From SAR202 cluster bacterium bin90 (GTDB taxonomy: Bacteria > Chloroflexota > Dehalococcoidia > Lucifugimonadales > JADFKI01), in the NCBI GenBank assembly GCA_002238855.1, contig MPND01000002.1:1-64000 (forward strand): DNA of 64,000 nt, written 5' to 3'. This document shows positions 16,911 to 24,917 of the stretch, in pieces (position 1 is the first letter of the stretch; the number at the start of each line of letters is the position of its first letter). A program made the translations under genes and the position numbers. Below the pieces are notes generated by a model. That model was not told the DNA's origin. It ran no database searches and worked only from the letters and a program-made list of their open reading frames with translations.

Positions 16911-18257
16911 GTGAGCAAGGCGGAATTGGCTATGAGGGACATTCGACGGGTCGCGGTGCTGGGCGCCGGGACGATGGGGGCGCAGATTGCCGCGTTAATT
17001 GCGGAGCGCGGCTTGGAGTGTGACCTGCTGGACTTGAGCGTCGAGGCGGTGGACGCTGCAAAACAGAAGCTGCTTACGATGAGACCACGGGTGTTGGATG
17101 ACCACTCCGCCCTGGAACGCATCCGTGCCGGTTCCTTTGATGCAGACTTAGAACGACTTGAGGATGCGGACTGGGTTGTCGAGGCAATCGTAGAGCGCGC
17201 TCAGCCAAAGTTGGAACTGTGGGAGAGGGTCGCAGGGATTGTGCGCGCTGATGCTATATTGAGCACCAATACGTCCGGCATCCCAGTCTTCCAGATTGTC
17301 AGAGCCCTCCCTCCTGAACTGCGAGAGCGCTTTCTGGGAACGCACTTCTTCAATCCCCCACGCTACCTGCGCCTTCTCGAAGTCATTCCGACCGATGATA
17401 CGGATCGCAGCGCCGTCGCCGAGATAGGCAGTTTCGCGGAGGAGGTGCTGGGAAAGGGAGTGGTAACTGCGCACGATGTTCCGGGATTCATTACGAACCG
17501 AATTGGATGCTACTACTTCCTCGCAGCTATGCGGGCGGCGGATGAATTCGGCCTTACGCCGGATGAGGCAGACGCGATTTCCGGACCGCTGATGGCGCGG
17601 TCGAATAGCGCGACCTTCCGAACGATAGACCTTGTGGGTGTGGACATCCTGTTGGACATCTGCGACAACACAAGTGCTGCGGTAGCTTCAGAGGAGGAGA
17701 AATCAGCGTTCCAACCTCCGGAATACCTTCGGGACATGAGGGAAAAGGGCTGGCTGGGCAACAAGTCCGGGCGGGGGTTTTACGAGCGCAAGAAGATTGA
17801 CGGACGGTCGCGCATTCTGGTCCTGAACACGGAGGAAATGCGCTACCACGAATTCCAGCAGGACACTCGGGGATTGCTTTCCGATCTACAAGATATGGAG
17901 GATAGCGGGGAACGGCTGCAGGCGCTGGTAGGCATGGACAACGCTGCCGGTGGCTTCGCCCGGCGTGCCCTTTCGCAGTTGATGGCATTCTCTGCGGCGA
18001 AAGTGGGCGAGGTCGCGGACGATATTATAAGTATCGACAGGGCTATGCGCTGGGGGTTCAACTGGGAGTTGGGGCCGTTTGAGACCTGGGATGCGCTTGG
18101 TGTTGCGGACACCTTCAACCGAATGAGGAGTGACGGGATGGCACTTCCTGGCTGGGTCGCAAGTATTGCTGAGCATGACGGCAGCTTCTACCGACGCGAG
18201 GGTGATGTCCTGCTGCAGGCGACACCCTCCGGCGAGTATGTATGCGTGCCGGACTGA
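16911..18257 (+). CDS. 3-hydroxyacyl-CoA dehydrogenase
   Basis: 448 residues that oxidise 3-hydroxyacyl-CoA with NAD in beta-oxidation. The NAD-binding site VAVLGAGTMGAQIAALIAERG is at ~14-34. STNTSGIPVFQI and the catalytic His in FLGTHFFNPPRYLRLLEVIPT are intact, followed by GFITNRIGCYYF. Two C-terminal 3HCDH domains are present, the second with DRAMRWGFNWELGPFETWDALG. No fused enoyl-CoA hydratase domain exists, unlike FadB. GTG 16911 is used; ATG 16932 is an alternative. It is followed after 3 bases by a methyltransferase gene. Confidence 0.9.
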   Translation: MSKAELAMRDIRRVAVLGAGTMGAQIAALIAERGLECDLLDLSVEAVDAAKQKLLTMRPRVLDDHSALERIRAGSFDADLERLEDADWVVEAIVERAQPKLELWERVAGIVRADAILSTNTSGIPVFQIVRALPPELRERFLGTHFFNPPRYLRLLEVIPTDDTDRSAVAEIGSFAEEVLGKGVVTAHDVPGFITNRIGCYYFLAAMRAADEFGLTPDEADAISGPLMARSNSATFRTIDLVGVDILLDICDNTSAAVASEEEKSAFQPPEYLRDMREKGWLGNKSGRGFYERKKIDGRSRILVLNTEEMRYHEFQQDTRGLLSDLQDMEDSGERLQALVGMDNAAGGFARRALSQLMAFSAAKVGEVADDIISIDRAMRWGFNWELGPFETWDALGVADTFNRMRSDGMALPGWVASIAEHDGSFYRREGDVLLQATPSGEYVCVPD

Positions 18258-18260
18258 GCC

Positions 18261-18923
18261 TTGGTTGTGCGTGCTGAGCATTGCCCGCTATGTCGCAGCA
18301 AGGGAGCCGCGCCCTTATTCAAGGGAGGCAAGGCATCGGGCAACAGGGACTTCCTTCATTGCAACAAGTGCGACCTGGTGTTCGTTCCGCGCACGCAACT
18401 GCTCGACGCGGCGGGACAGAAGGCGCGGTATCTGCAGCACAACAACGAGGTTGACGACCCGGCATATCGCGAATTCCTTGGGAGAATGTACTACGCGCTT
18501 CGCCCGCATCTGAATGCCGGCGCGAAAGGGCTGGACTACGGGGCCGGACCCGGACCCGCCTTGCAGCAGATGATGATCGAGGACGGGTTCGAGGCAAGTG
18601 TTTATGATATTTACTTCCATCCGGATGAGTCAGTCTTGACGGTCAAGTACGATTTCATCACCTGCACCGAGACTGCGGAGCATTTTGGCGACCCGCGAGG
18701 CGAATTCGACCGGTTCGACGGCATGCTTCGCCGTGGCGGGTGGCTTGGGGTGATGACCGGCATGCTGAAAGACTGGGCCGATTTCCCCTCCTGGTACTAT
18801 CACCGTGACCCTACGCATGTGAATTTCTTCAGCCACGCGACGATGCGCTGGCTTGCGGCGCTCTATGGCTGGAAGGCACGGTTTCCGAGCCAGAATGTGG
18901 TGCTTTTCAGGAAGGGAAACTGA
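18261..18923 (+). CDS. SAM-dependent methyltransferase with N-terminal zinc-binding motif
   Basis: 220 residues. It starts with a zinc-knuckle pair (CPLCRSKG and CNKCDLVFV) typical of C-methyltransferase-like proteins. A reduced Rossmann core follows: GLDYGAGPGPALQQMM (SAM motif I), then TCTETAEHFGDPRGEFDRFDGMLRRGG. HRDPTHVNFFSHATM is shared with methyltransferases of the Methyltransf_23 type. It starts 3 bases after the dehydrogenase stop, at a TTG (GTG 18267 possible), so cotranscription is likely. Substrate unknown. Confidence 0.78.
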   Translation: MVVRAEHCPLCRSKGAAPLFKGGKASGNRDFLHCNKCDLVFVPRTQLLDAAGQKARYLQHNNEVDDPAYREFLGRMYYALRPHLNAGAKGLDYGAGPGPALQQMMIEDGFEASVYDIYFHPDESVLTVKYDFITCTETAEHFGDPRGEFDRFDGMLRRGGWLGVMTGMLKDWADFPSWYYHRDPTHVNFFSHATMRWLAALYGWKARFPSQNVVLFRKGN

Positions 18924-18963
18924 TCTGAAAGTGCGGTCAGTGTTGCGGGGATGTCTGACGGCG

Positions 18964-18992
18964 TTGATGTGATGCTTCTGTTCGGCTATACT
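18964..18992 (+). promoter_or_regulatory. sigma70-type promoter upstream of tandem VOC genes
   Basis: TTGATG (18964-18969), 17-base spacer, TATACT (18987-18992), in the gap 40-70 bases before the first VOC gene. Confidence 0.55.
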
Positions 18993-19030
18993 CGGCTCAA
19001 GAGCAAGAGAGTCTATGCAAGGAGGCAGAT

Positions 19031-19495
19031 ATGGTAAAGCCGAGGCAGTTAGGACATCTGGTACTGCGAGTACGCGACCTGGAGGCGTCCGAGAAGTGGT
19101 ACTCCGAGATACTTGGTCTGCGCACCACCACCAAGCGTCCCGGCGGTATGACATTCATGAGCGCCAAGGAAGGGTCCTCGCACGAGCTTGCGCTGATGAG
19201 CGTTGGCCCGGATGCTCCGGGACCGGAAGAGACTCGCGTTGGGCTGTACCACTTCGCGTGGGAGATGGACTCGTTTGAGGACCTTAAGGAACTCTACGAG
19301 CACATGAAGGCCAAGGACGTAAACATCGGTGGAATCGGCGACCACGGCATATCAATGGGTGTGTATCTCTTCGACCCTGATGGCAATGAGATCGAAGTGT
19401 ATTACGAGATGCCTGAAGAAGAGTGGCCGGAAAACGAGTATCTCTTTGCGGGAGAGTACCCGGAGAAATTGGAAGCCGAAGAGGTAACGGTATAG
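19031..19495 (+). CDS. VOC (glyoxalase/dioxygenase-fold) protein, copy 1
   Basis: 154 residues of the vicinal oxygen chelate superfamily. It starts QLGHLVLRVRDLEASEKWYSEILGL, supplying the first metal His. LYHFAWEMDSFEDLKELYEHM gives the second His, and FDPDGNEIEVYYEM the Glu, a pattern like extradiol catechol dioxygenases. The fold binds a divalent metal; the substrate is unknown. The ATG follows AAGGAGGCAGAT. A near-identical paralog starts 115 bases after its stop, so this is a tandem duplication. Confidence 0.85.
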   Translation: MVKPRQLGHLVLRVRDLEASEKWYSEILGLRTTTKRPGGMTFMSAKEGSSHELALMSVGPDAPGPEETRVGLYHFAWEMDSFEDLKELYEHMKAKDVNIGGIGDHGISMGVYLFDPDGNEIEVYYEMPEEEWPENEYLFAGEYPEKLEAEEVTV

Positions 19496-19560
19496 TCGAC
19501 CCATCTACCAGTGTGAGCGCCGGTGGTTCAATCCAGGTAGCGGCTACTTCTGAACTTTCA

Positions 19561-19572
19561 TTGAAATTTCAA
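19561..19572. promoter_or_regulatory. 12-bp perfect palindrome between VOC copies
   Basis: TTGAAATTTCAA is an exact 12-bp palindrome 38 bases before the second VOC start. It could be a binding site for a dimeric regulator; no regulator is identified. Confidence 0.3.
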
Positions 19573-19609
19573 AAGAAGTGGAATCACTGTCTAGCAGAGG
19601 AGGTCTAAA

Positions 19610-20074
19610 ATGGTCAAGCCAAGGCAGTTGGGCCATATAGTGATTCAGGTGCGCGACCTTGACGTGTCCGAGAGATGGTATTCAGAGGTTCTAGGGCTAA
19701 AGACGATGAAGAAGTACCCTGGAAGCATGACCTTCATGAGCGCACGGGACGACAGCACTCACGAATTGGCGCTATCCAATGTCGGGCCGGATGCACCTGG
19801 TCCGGACTCAACTCGTGTGGGACTGAACCACTTTGCGTGGGAGATGGACTCTTTCGAGGATCTCAAGGAGCTTTACGCGCACCTGAAGGCGAAGGATGTA
19901 AACATCAGGAACATAGGCGACCATGGCTTATCTCTCGGCGTGTATATCACTGACCCGGATGGGAACGGGATCGAGGTCTATTACGAGATGCCTAAGGAGG
20001 AGTGGCCGGAGGAAGGGGTGCTGTTCAAAGGGGAGTTTCCAATGAAGCTCGAACTTGAAGAGGTTACCGTCTAA
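19610..20074 (+). CDS. VOC (glyoxalase/dioxygenase-fold) protein, copy 2
   Basis: 154 residues, same length as copy 1 and colinear with it throughout. The metal pattern is retained: QLGHIVIQVRDLDVSERWYSEVLGL, NHFAWEMDSFEDLKELYAHL and TDPDGNGIEVYYEM. The Glu neighbourhood changes N-E to N-G. The ATG follows AGAGGAGGTCTAAA. An intrinsic terminator lies 32 bases downstream, closing the transcript. Confidence 0.85.
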   Translation: MVKPRQLGHIVIQVRDLDVSERWYSEVLGLKTMKKYPGSMTFMSARDDSTHELALSNVGPDAPGPDSTRVGLNHFAWEMDSFEDLKELYAHLKAKDVNIRNIGDHGLSLGVYITDPDGNGIEVYYEMPKEEWPEEGVLFKGEFPMKLELEEVTV

Positions 20075-20105
20075 AGAGCAATTTCTCAGAAACTGAACGG
20101 GAATT

Positions 20106-20134
20106 AAAGCCCCCACTCTGCTTGGGGGCTTTTT
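20106..20134 (+). terminator. intrinsic terminator after VOC pair
   Basis: AAAGCCCCCA pairs with TGGGGGCTTT around a 7-base loop, followed by T residues. A classic GC stem with T-tract. Confidence 0.88.
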
Positions 20135-20174
20135 CATTGCGTCGGGGACTTATGGGCACAGCGGTACGGTCGCG

Positions 20175-21203
20175 CTACTCCTTACGGAAATGGTCCCAGC
20201 CACCGGAGCCTACCATCATACGGATGCCATCTTCATCGAAAACATTTACGCCCTGCCCCACCTCGACGACTTCTCCAATGATCGTTGCAGGTGTTGCCAG
20301 AGCAGCCGAGGCGGACTGCATCACTTCTGGAGGCGCAGTGAAGAGAAGCTCATAGTCTTCGCCCCCTCCGAGCGCAAGCGTGAGCCAACTGGACGGGTAT
20401 GTCGCCTTCAGGCGGTCGTCAGCGGGTATGTCGGCTGCGTTAATCCGCGCGCCGACTTCGCTGGCACGGCATAGCTTGCCGAGGTCGTCAACTAGCCCGT
20501 CGCTGATGTCCATCGCGCAGCGGACTCCTGATCGCGCAAGCGCCTCGCCTTCCGACACGCGAGGCATTGGGCGATTATGGGCGTCCTCCAGAAAGGCGTA
20601 GCTGGATAGACCTGCCGCGTCCGCCCCTTCAGTAAGCAGTTTCAGACCGGCGGCAGATGCACCCAGAGTGCCGGTAACTGCAATCAAATCTCCAGGCCGG
20701 GCGTTATCCCGAAGCAGCAGCGCGTCGTGAGCATCCGCATGCCCTACACCTTGCAGGGCGACCGATATGAAGAATACCGGGGACTTTACGATGTCGCCAC
20801 CCACAACAGCGCCGCCGCAGGCCGCCGTAAGCTCCATCATGCCCGTGTACATCTCCGTCAGGCCGTCCACGGGAATGTCACCGCGCAGCCCAAGCGTGAC
20901 GGTTGCATAGGTGGGCGCGCATCCCATCGCCGCAACATCGCTGACATTGGTTGCTAGTGCCTTCCAGCCAAGATCGCGCCAACCTGTGTAACGCCGTTCG
21001 AAGTGAACGCCTTCGACCATCGTATCGGCGGTGAAAACGCTGATGCCTTGTGGCGAGTGCCAGGCGGCGGCATCATCTCCAATCGCCCGCAGCATTTTGA
21101 AACCGCACTCGTTCAGGGACTGGATATCTCGCTGGCTGGAGGCGGCAATCGCCGCCGCAAGCTTGCTAATCAGCTCGAACTCACCTATGTCTCTCACCAG
21201 CAT
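20175..21203 (-). CDS. thiL: thiamine-monophosphate kinase
   Basis: 342 residues; phosphorylates thiamine monophosphate to the diphosphate cofactor, which the two ThDP enzymes in this window would need. N-terminal IGEFELISKL and IGDDAAAW, then FTADTMVEGVHF and ATNVSDVAAMGC, are ThiL signature blocks of the AIRS/PurM-like fold. GGDIVKSP and the C-terminal GGGEDYELLF complete the family pattern. It is convergent with the VOC pair across the terminator. SelD in this window shares the same fold. Confidence 0.94.
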   Translation of the reverse strand: MLVRDIGEFELISKLAAAIAASSQRDIQSLNECGFKMLRAIGDDAAAWHSPQGISVFTADTMVEGVHFERRYTGWRDLGWKALATNVSDVAAMGCAPTYATVTLGLRGDIPVDGLTEMYTGMMELTAACGGAVVGGDIVKSPVFFISVALQGVGHADAHDALLLRDNARPGDLIAVTGTLGASAAGLKLLTEGADAAGLSSYAFLEDAHNRPMPRVSEGEALARSGVRCAMDISDGLVDDLGKLCRASEVGARINAADIPADDRLKATYPSSWLTLALGGGEDYELLFTAPPEVMQSASAALATPATIIGEVVEVGQGVNVFDEDGIRMMVGSGGWDHFRKE

Positions 21204-21335
21204 TGTCGTATTGTATCGGCCAGGGGCGTGACGCTCAATAATTCCGGAGGCGCAATGTGAAGATAGACAGCACAGGCGGTTTGGGCTTAGGATAACTGGG
21301 CCTTTCAGCAGTACTTCTAAGTAGGAGGCGAGTCA

Positions 21336-22159
21336 GTGAGCTTTACGGATATTATCTACAAGAAAAGCGATGGTGTGGCGCGAATAACGATAAATCGCCC
21401 AGAGGTGTACAACGCACTTCGGGGCAAGACGACCGATGAGATGGTCGTGGCGCTGCACGACGCGCGAGACGACAACAGTATCCGCGTGGTGGTGATTGCC
21501 GGTTCGGGGCCGAACGCATTCTGCTCGGGGCGCGACCAGGCAGAAGACCGGTCCAGCCCGGAATACAGCGGAGCGAGCGAAGAAGACTTCATGAAGATAA
21601 TTCGTCGCTTGCCGAAGCCAGTAATCGCCGAGGTCGATGGGTTCGCTATTGGTTCGGGGAACATTCTGGCGTACATGTGCGACTTCACGGTCGCGTCTGA
21701 ACGCTCCACATTCGGGCAGACGGGGCCGCGGGTGGGGAGCCCCGCGGCAGGAGTCTGCGTGGGGGCAGCCCAGCGGCAGGTTTCGGCGTGGGATACCTTG
21801 CCAGCGTGGTCGGGCAAAAGCGCGCGCGGGAGATCTGGATGCTGACGCAGCAGTATTCGGGCAGGCAAGCGTACGAGTTCGGCCTGGCAAACTCGGTAGT
21901 GCCGCACGAGCGCTTGAGCCAGGAAGTCGATCGTTACTGCGCCCTGATCAAGAACAACAGCCCGGTCATTCTCCAGCTGCAGAAGATTACCTTCAACGAG
22001 ATGACAGAGTATGCAGAGGATATACCTAACCCAACGGACCGGTATGCGAAGCACTACATTATGTCTGAGGAGGCGGAAGAGCGACGGCTGTCGTTCATCG
22101 AGAGGCGCCCGATAGATACTTCGAAGAACATGCCGCTGGTCGAGACCGACAAGAACTGA
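21336..22159 (+). pseudogene. MenB-like enoyl-CoA hydratase, frameshifted
   Basis: Crotonase-fold protein split over two frames. Frame one runs from GTG 21336 (after TAGGAGGCGAGTCA), with NRPEVYNALRGKT, CSGRDQ and IAEVDGFAIGSGN up to FGQTGPRVGSPAAG. The rest continues in the -1 frame (ORF 21788-22159) with GFGVGYLASVVGQKRAREIW and the tail NSPVILQLQK. The FGQ.GP.VGS...G.G..YLA..VG..KAREIW pattern points to naphthoyl-CoA synthase (MenB) and its relatives. The break coincides with a 29-nt imperfect tandem duplication. One more G in the run at 21761-21765 would restore one frame with ten extra residues, so a sequencing or assembly error is possible. Confidence 0.75.
21738..21795 (+). repeat. 29-nt imperfect tandem duplication in crotonase gene
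   Basis: Copy 1 begins AGCCCCGCGGCAGG at 21738 and copy 2 AGCCCAGCGGCAGG at 21767. Their first 26 bases match at 22 positions. Copy 2 in the -1 frame encodes the expected SPAAGFGVG; copy 1 encodes SPAAGVCVG. A 29-nt unit shifts the frame. Confidence 0.8.
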
Positions 22160-22182
22160 GAATGGAAGATGGAGTGAATAAT

Positions 22183-22548
22183 ATGAGCAACAATTCCGGC
22201 GTGAACCTCAACATCTCACTGCCATTTCCCACTGCCGAGGTGAATTTCAACATTGGTGTTGCCTCTGACAATGAGGGTCCTTCTGCATTTAGCCTGAACG
22301 CTACTGACCTGAGTGGCCAGAATGCCTTGCACTTCAACACGGGCGTGTCGCCTTGCCTGGCGGACTGGGTGCGAGGATACACTCGCTGGCTGGTGCGCGC
22401 GGGTGTGCGCGCAACTCACGACACGAGCAGCATAACGGGCACATTCGGCGAGTCGATGACCCCGGAGCAGGTGCTTATGGGCGTCCGTGATGCCTGCGAT
22501 ATGATACGGCAGCGGTTCGAACTATACGATGAGAGCGTTGTGCTGTAA
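22183..22548 (+). CDS. hypothetical protein
   Basis: About 121 residues, no family recognised. The first ~70 residues look like beta strands (GVNLNISLPFPTAEVNFNIG), then helices (PCLADWVRGYTRWLVRAGV, TPEQVLMGVRDACDMIRQRFELY). I start at ATG 22183, eight bases after GGAG; the track's ATG at 22162 lacks a ribosome site. It lies just after the broken crotonase and on the same strand. Confidence 0.6.
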   Translation: MSNNSGVNLNISLPFPTAEVNFNIGVASDNEGPSAFSLNATDLSGQNALHFNTGVSPCLADWVRGYTRWLVRAGVRATHDTSSITGTFGESMTPEQVLMGVRDACDMIRQRFELYDESVVL

Positions 22549-22560
22549 GGCTTCCCTGCC

Positions 22561-23487
22561 CTACGACTCGTCCTTTATCCAGGTCATCCTGTAGCCGCCC
22601 ATAAGCTCTTCAATCTCTTGAAGGTCGCTAGGTGTAAGAGTCCAATCAGCCGCCCTTGCATTGTGATAGACCTGTTCAGGGGACTTGGCGCCCACTAGCG
22701 CGGATGACACGGCGGGGTTCGCGAGAACCCAGGCGACTGCGAGTTGCACGATGTCCCTGCCGTTATCGCGCGCCCACGAATCGAGGCGCATTGCCACCGA
22801 GTACGTTTGCTCAAAATCGTCTCCTTTGAAGAAACTGAACAACCTGCGCTCGTCATCGTGAGCGAACTGGTGGCCCGGCTTGTGCTTACCCGCAAGTACA
22901 CCCTTTGAGAGGACCGAGTGGGGTATCACGCCGATACCATTTTCAAGGCAGAAGGGAAGCACGTCGTCTTCGAGGTCGCGCCACATCAAATTGTAGCGAG
23001 GCTGCGAGCTATGGATCGTGCCGTATTGCATCGCCTCTTGCGTCTGCTCCGGCGAGAAGTTTGAGACGCCCAGATAACGAACTTTGCCGGCGTCGCGCAA
23101 CCCGACCATATTCTCCATAGTTTCGGCGACGGGCCAATGGTTTGACGGGCTGTGAATCTGGTACAGGTCTATGTAGTCCGTGCCAAGCGTGCGAAGGCTG
23201 TTTTCTATCGCGCTTGCCATGTGTTCTGCGGAGTGGTCGTCACCGGAGAGTTTCGTCGCAAGGAAGACTTCGTCTCGTCTGCCTCGAATGGCCTTTCCCA
23301 CAACGCTCTCGCTGGTCTGGTAGCCCTCTGCGGTGTCAATGAATGTCATGCCGACTTCTAGGGCTGCTTCGACCGCCGCAATGCCTTCAGTCTCGGGAAC
23401 TGTGCCGAGTCCGCCGCCAATGGGCCATGCCCCAAAAGCAATAGTGGAGACCAGCGGACCATTATTGCCCAGTTGACGTCTGTTCAT
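22561..23487 (-). CDS. aldo/keto reductase
   Basis: 308 residues. Catalytic residues are visible: FIDTAEGYQTSE (Asp, Tyr), FLATKLSGD (Lys) and DYIDLYQIHSPS (His). VRYLGVSNFSPEQ and the C-terminal AWVLANPAVSSALVGAKSPEQV are typical of the Tas/YghZ-type group acting on aldehydes or sugars with NADPH. ATG 23487 gives the usual RRQLGNNGPLVS start; the track's GTG at 23505 adds six residues. Different from the 13842 reductase, so not a tandem duplicate. It lies 23 bases after nhaA on the same strand. Confidence 0.87.
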   Translation of the reverse strand: MNRRQLGNNGPLVSTIAFGAWPIGGGLGTVPETEGIAAVEAALEVGMTFIDTAEGYQTSESVVGKAIRGRRDEVFLATKLSGDDHSAEHMASAIENSLRTLGTDYIDLYQIHSPSNHWPVAETMENMVGLRDAGKVRYLGVSNFSPEQTQEAMQYGTIHSSQPRYNLMWRDLEDDVLPFCLENGIGVIPHSVLSKGVLAGKHKPGHQFAHDDERRLFSFFKGDDFEQTYSVAMRLDSWARDNGRDIVQLAVAWVLANPAVSSALVGAKSPEQVYHNARAADWTLTPSDLQEIEELMGGYRMTWIKDES

Positions 23488-23510
23488 ACGGGCTATCACT
23501 TTCACTGATT

Positions 23511-24869
23511 TCAGACGGTTCGTATTCTGTGGCTGCGAAATAGGATTAGGTAGCCAAGCACGCCCGCCAAAACTGACCCTACCAGAATGCCAGCCTTTGC
23601 CTGCAAGATGATGTCGGCGTCGGAAAACGCCAATCCGGTTACGAAGATGGACATCGTAAATCCGATGCCTCCTAGCAGCGCCGCACCCCAGATATGCAGC
23701 CAGCCGATTTGCCGGGGAAGAGACGCAATACCAGTCTTAACGGCAATCCAGACGAATATGACAATGCCGATGGGTTTGCCGACGACCAGGCCCAGGATTA
23801 TTCCCCATGCGACGGGCGAAGCGAATATCACGTCGAATCCCGACTGAAGATGCACATGAGCGTTCGCCAGTGCGAACAGAGGCACTATAACGAATGCAAC
23901 CCAGGGATGCAGAGCATGCTCCAGACGCTGCAATGGGGACTCCACTTGCTTGGACAGTTCCTCTAGTTCTTCGAGCGCTCCGTGCTGGGACTCGGTCGTC
24001 AGTGCAAACGCCCCGCGCCTTTCGCCACTTCCATCTCTCTCGAAGATGTCAATGAGCGCTCTGGCGCGAGCCGCGAATTGCTCGGGCTGGATACGCACGC
24101 GCAGGGGTATTGTCAGCGCTATGAGCACACCGGAAATTGTCGGATGGATGCCGGATTCGAAGAAGGAAACCCAGATAACAATGCTGACAAGCAGATAGAC
24201 GATGATGTTGCGCACGCCGAACAAGTTCAGCGCGACGAGCAAGCCGAGCATAACGGCAGCGAAACCCAAGTGAGACCAGCTTATGGTCTCCGTAAAGAAA
24301 ACGGCGATGACTACTATCGCGCCGATGTCATCCACAATGGCGAAGGCTGTGAGAAATGCCTTGAGGGACAGGGGCGCGCGACTGCCAAGGAGCGCCAGAA
24401 CGCCAAGTGAAAAGGCAATGTCCGTGGACATCGGGATTGCCCAGCCCCTTGCTGCTTCACCTTGATTGTTGAGCAGCAGATAGACTGCCGCCGGCACAAT
24501 CATGCCGCCCGCTGCCGCAAAGATCGGCAGTGCCGCCTGTCGCACCGACGCAAGCTCACCCAGAAAAAGAGACCGCTTGATTTCCAGCCCAACGACAAAG
24601 AAGAACACCGCCATCAGCGCATCGTTAATCCAGAAGTGCAGCGGCTTGTCGATGATTACATCAGGGAAGCCCACCAGGAAGTGAGACTCGGTAACCGGGC
24701 CAAAGATGTAGTCTAAGGGCGAATTTGCAAATGAGATGGCTACGACGGCCGCTATCAGCAACACGATGCCGCCGGCGGCCTCCTGCTGCGTGAAACGCTG
24801 AGCAGGGCTGATCAGCCGATCAATTGGCTGGGCGTCCTGGTTAAACAGGCGTGAAATGGGATTCTGCAT
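23511..24869 (-). CDS. nhaA: Na+/H+ antiporter NhaA
   Basis: 452-residue inner-membrane antiporter that exports Na+ in exchange for H+. About 11-12 hydrophobic segments. Signature blocks include HFWINDALMAVFFFVVGLEIKR, PMSTDIAFSLGVL and AFAIVDDIGAIVVIAVFF, the last holding the paired Asp residues that bind Na+ (Asp163/164 of E. coli). A helical insertion rich in Glu (about residues 270-310) separates the two halves and is longer than in E. coli NhaA. Fits a marine or saline habitat. The ATG is at 24869. Confidence 0.95.
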   Translation of the reverse strand: MQNPISRLFNQDAQPIDRLISPAQRFTQQEAAGGIVLLIAAVVAISFANSPLDYIFGPVTESHFLVGFPDVIIDKPLHFWINDALMAVFFFVVGLEIKRSLFLGELASVRQAALPIFAAAGGMIVPAAVYLLLNNQGEAARGWAIPMSTDIAFSLGVLALLGSRAPLSLKAFLTAFAIVDDIGAIVVIAVFFTETISWSHLGFAAVMLGLLVALNLFGVRNIIVYLLVSIVIWVSFFESGIHPTISGVLIALTIPLRVRIQPEQFAARARALIDIFERDGSGERRGAFALTTESQHGALEELEELSKQVESPLQRLEHALHPWVAFVIVPLFALANAHVHLQSGFDVIFASPVAWGIILGLVVGKPIGIVIFVWIAVKTGIASLPRQIGWLHIWGAALLGGIGFTMSIFVTGLAFSDADIILQAKAGILVGSVLAGVLGYLILFRSHRIRTV

Positions 24870-24917
24870 TACGGAGTCGTTGCCAGAGTCGTATCGGTAT
24901 GACGGCGATGTTACGCT

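Noticed and set aside
21738-21795. Programmed -1 frameshift in the crotonase
   Set aside because: The G-run is not in a clear slippery heptamer frame and no downstream structure is obvious; duplication or sequence error is simpler.
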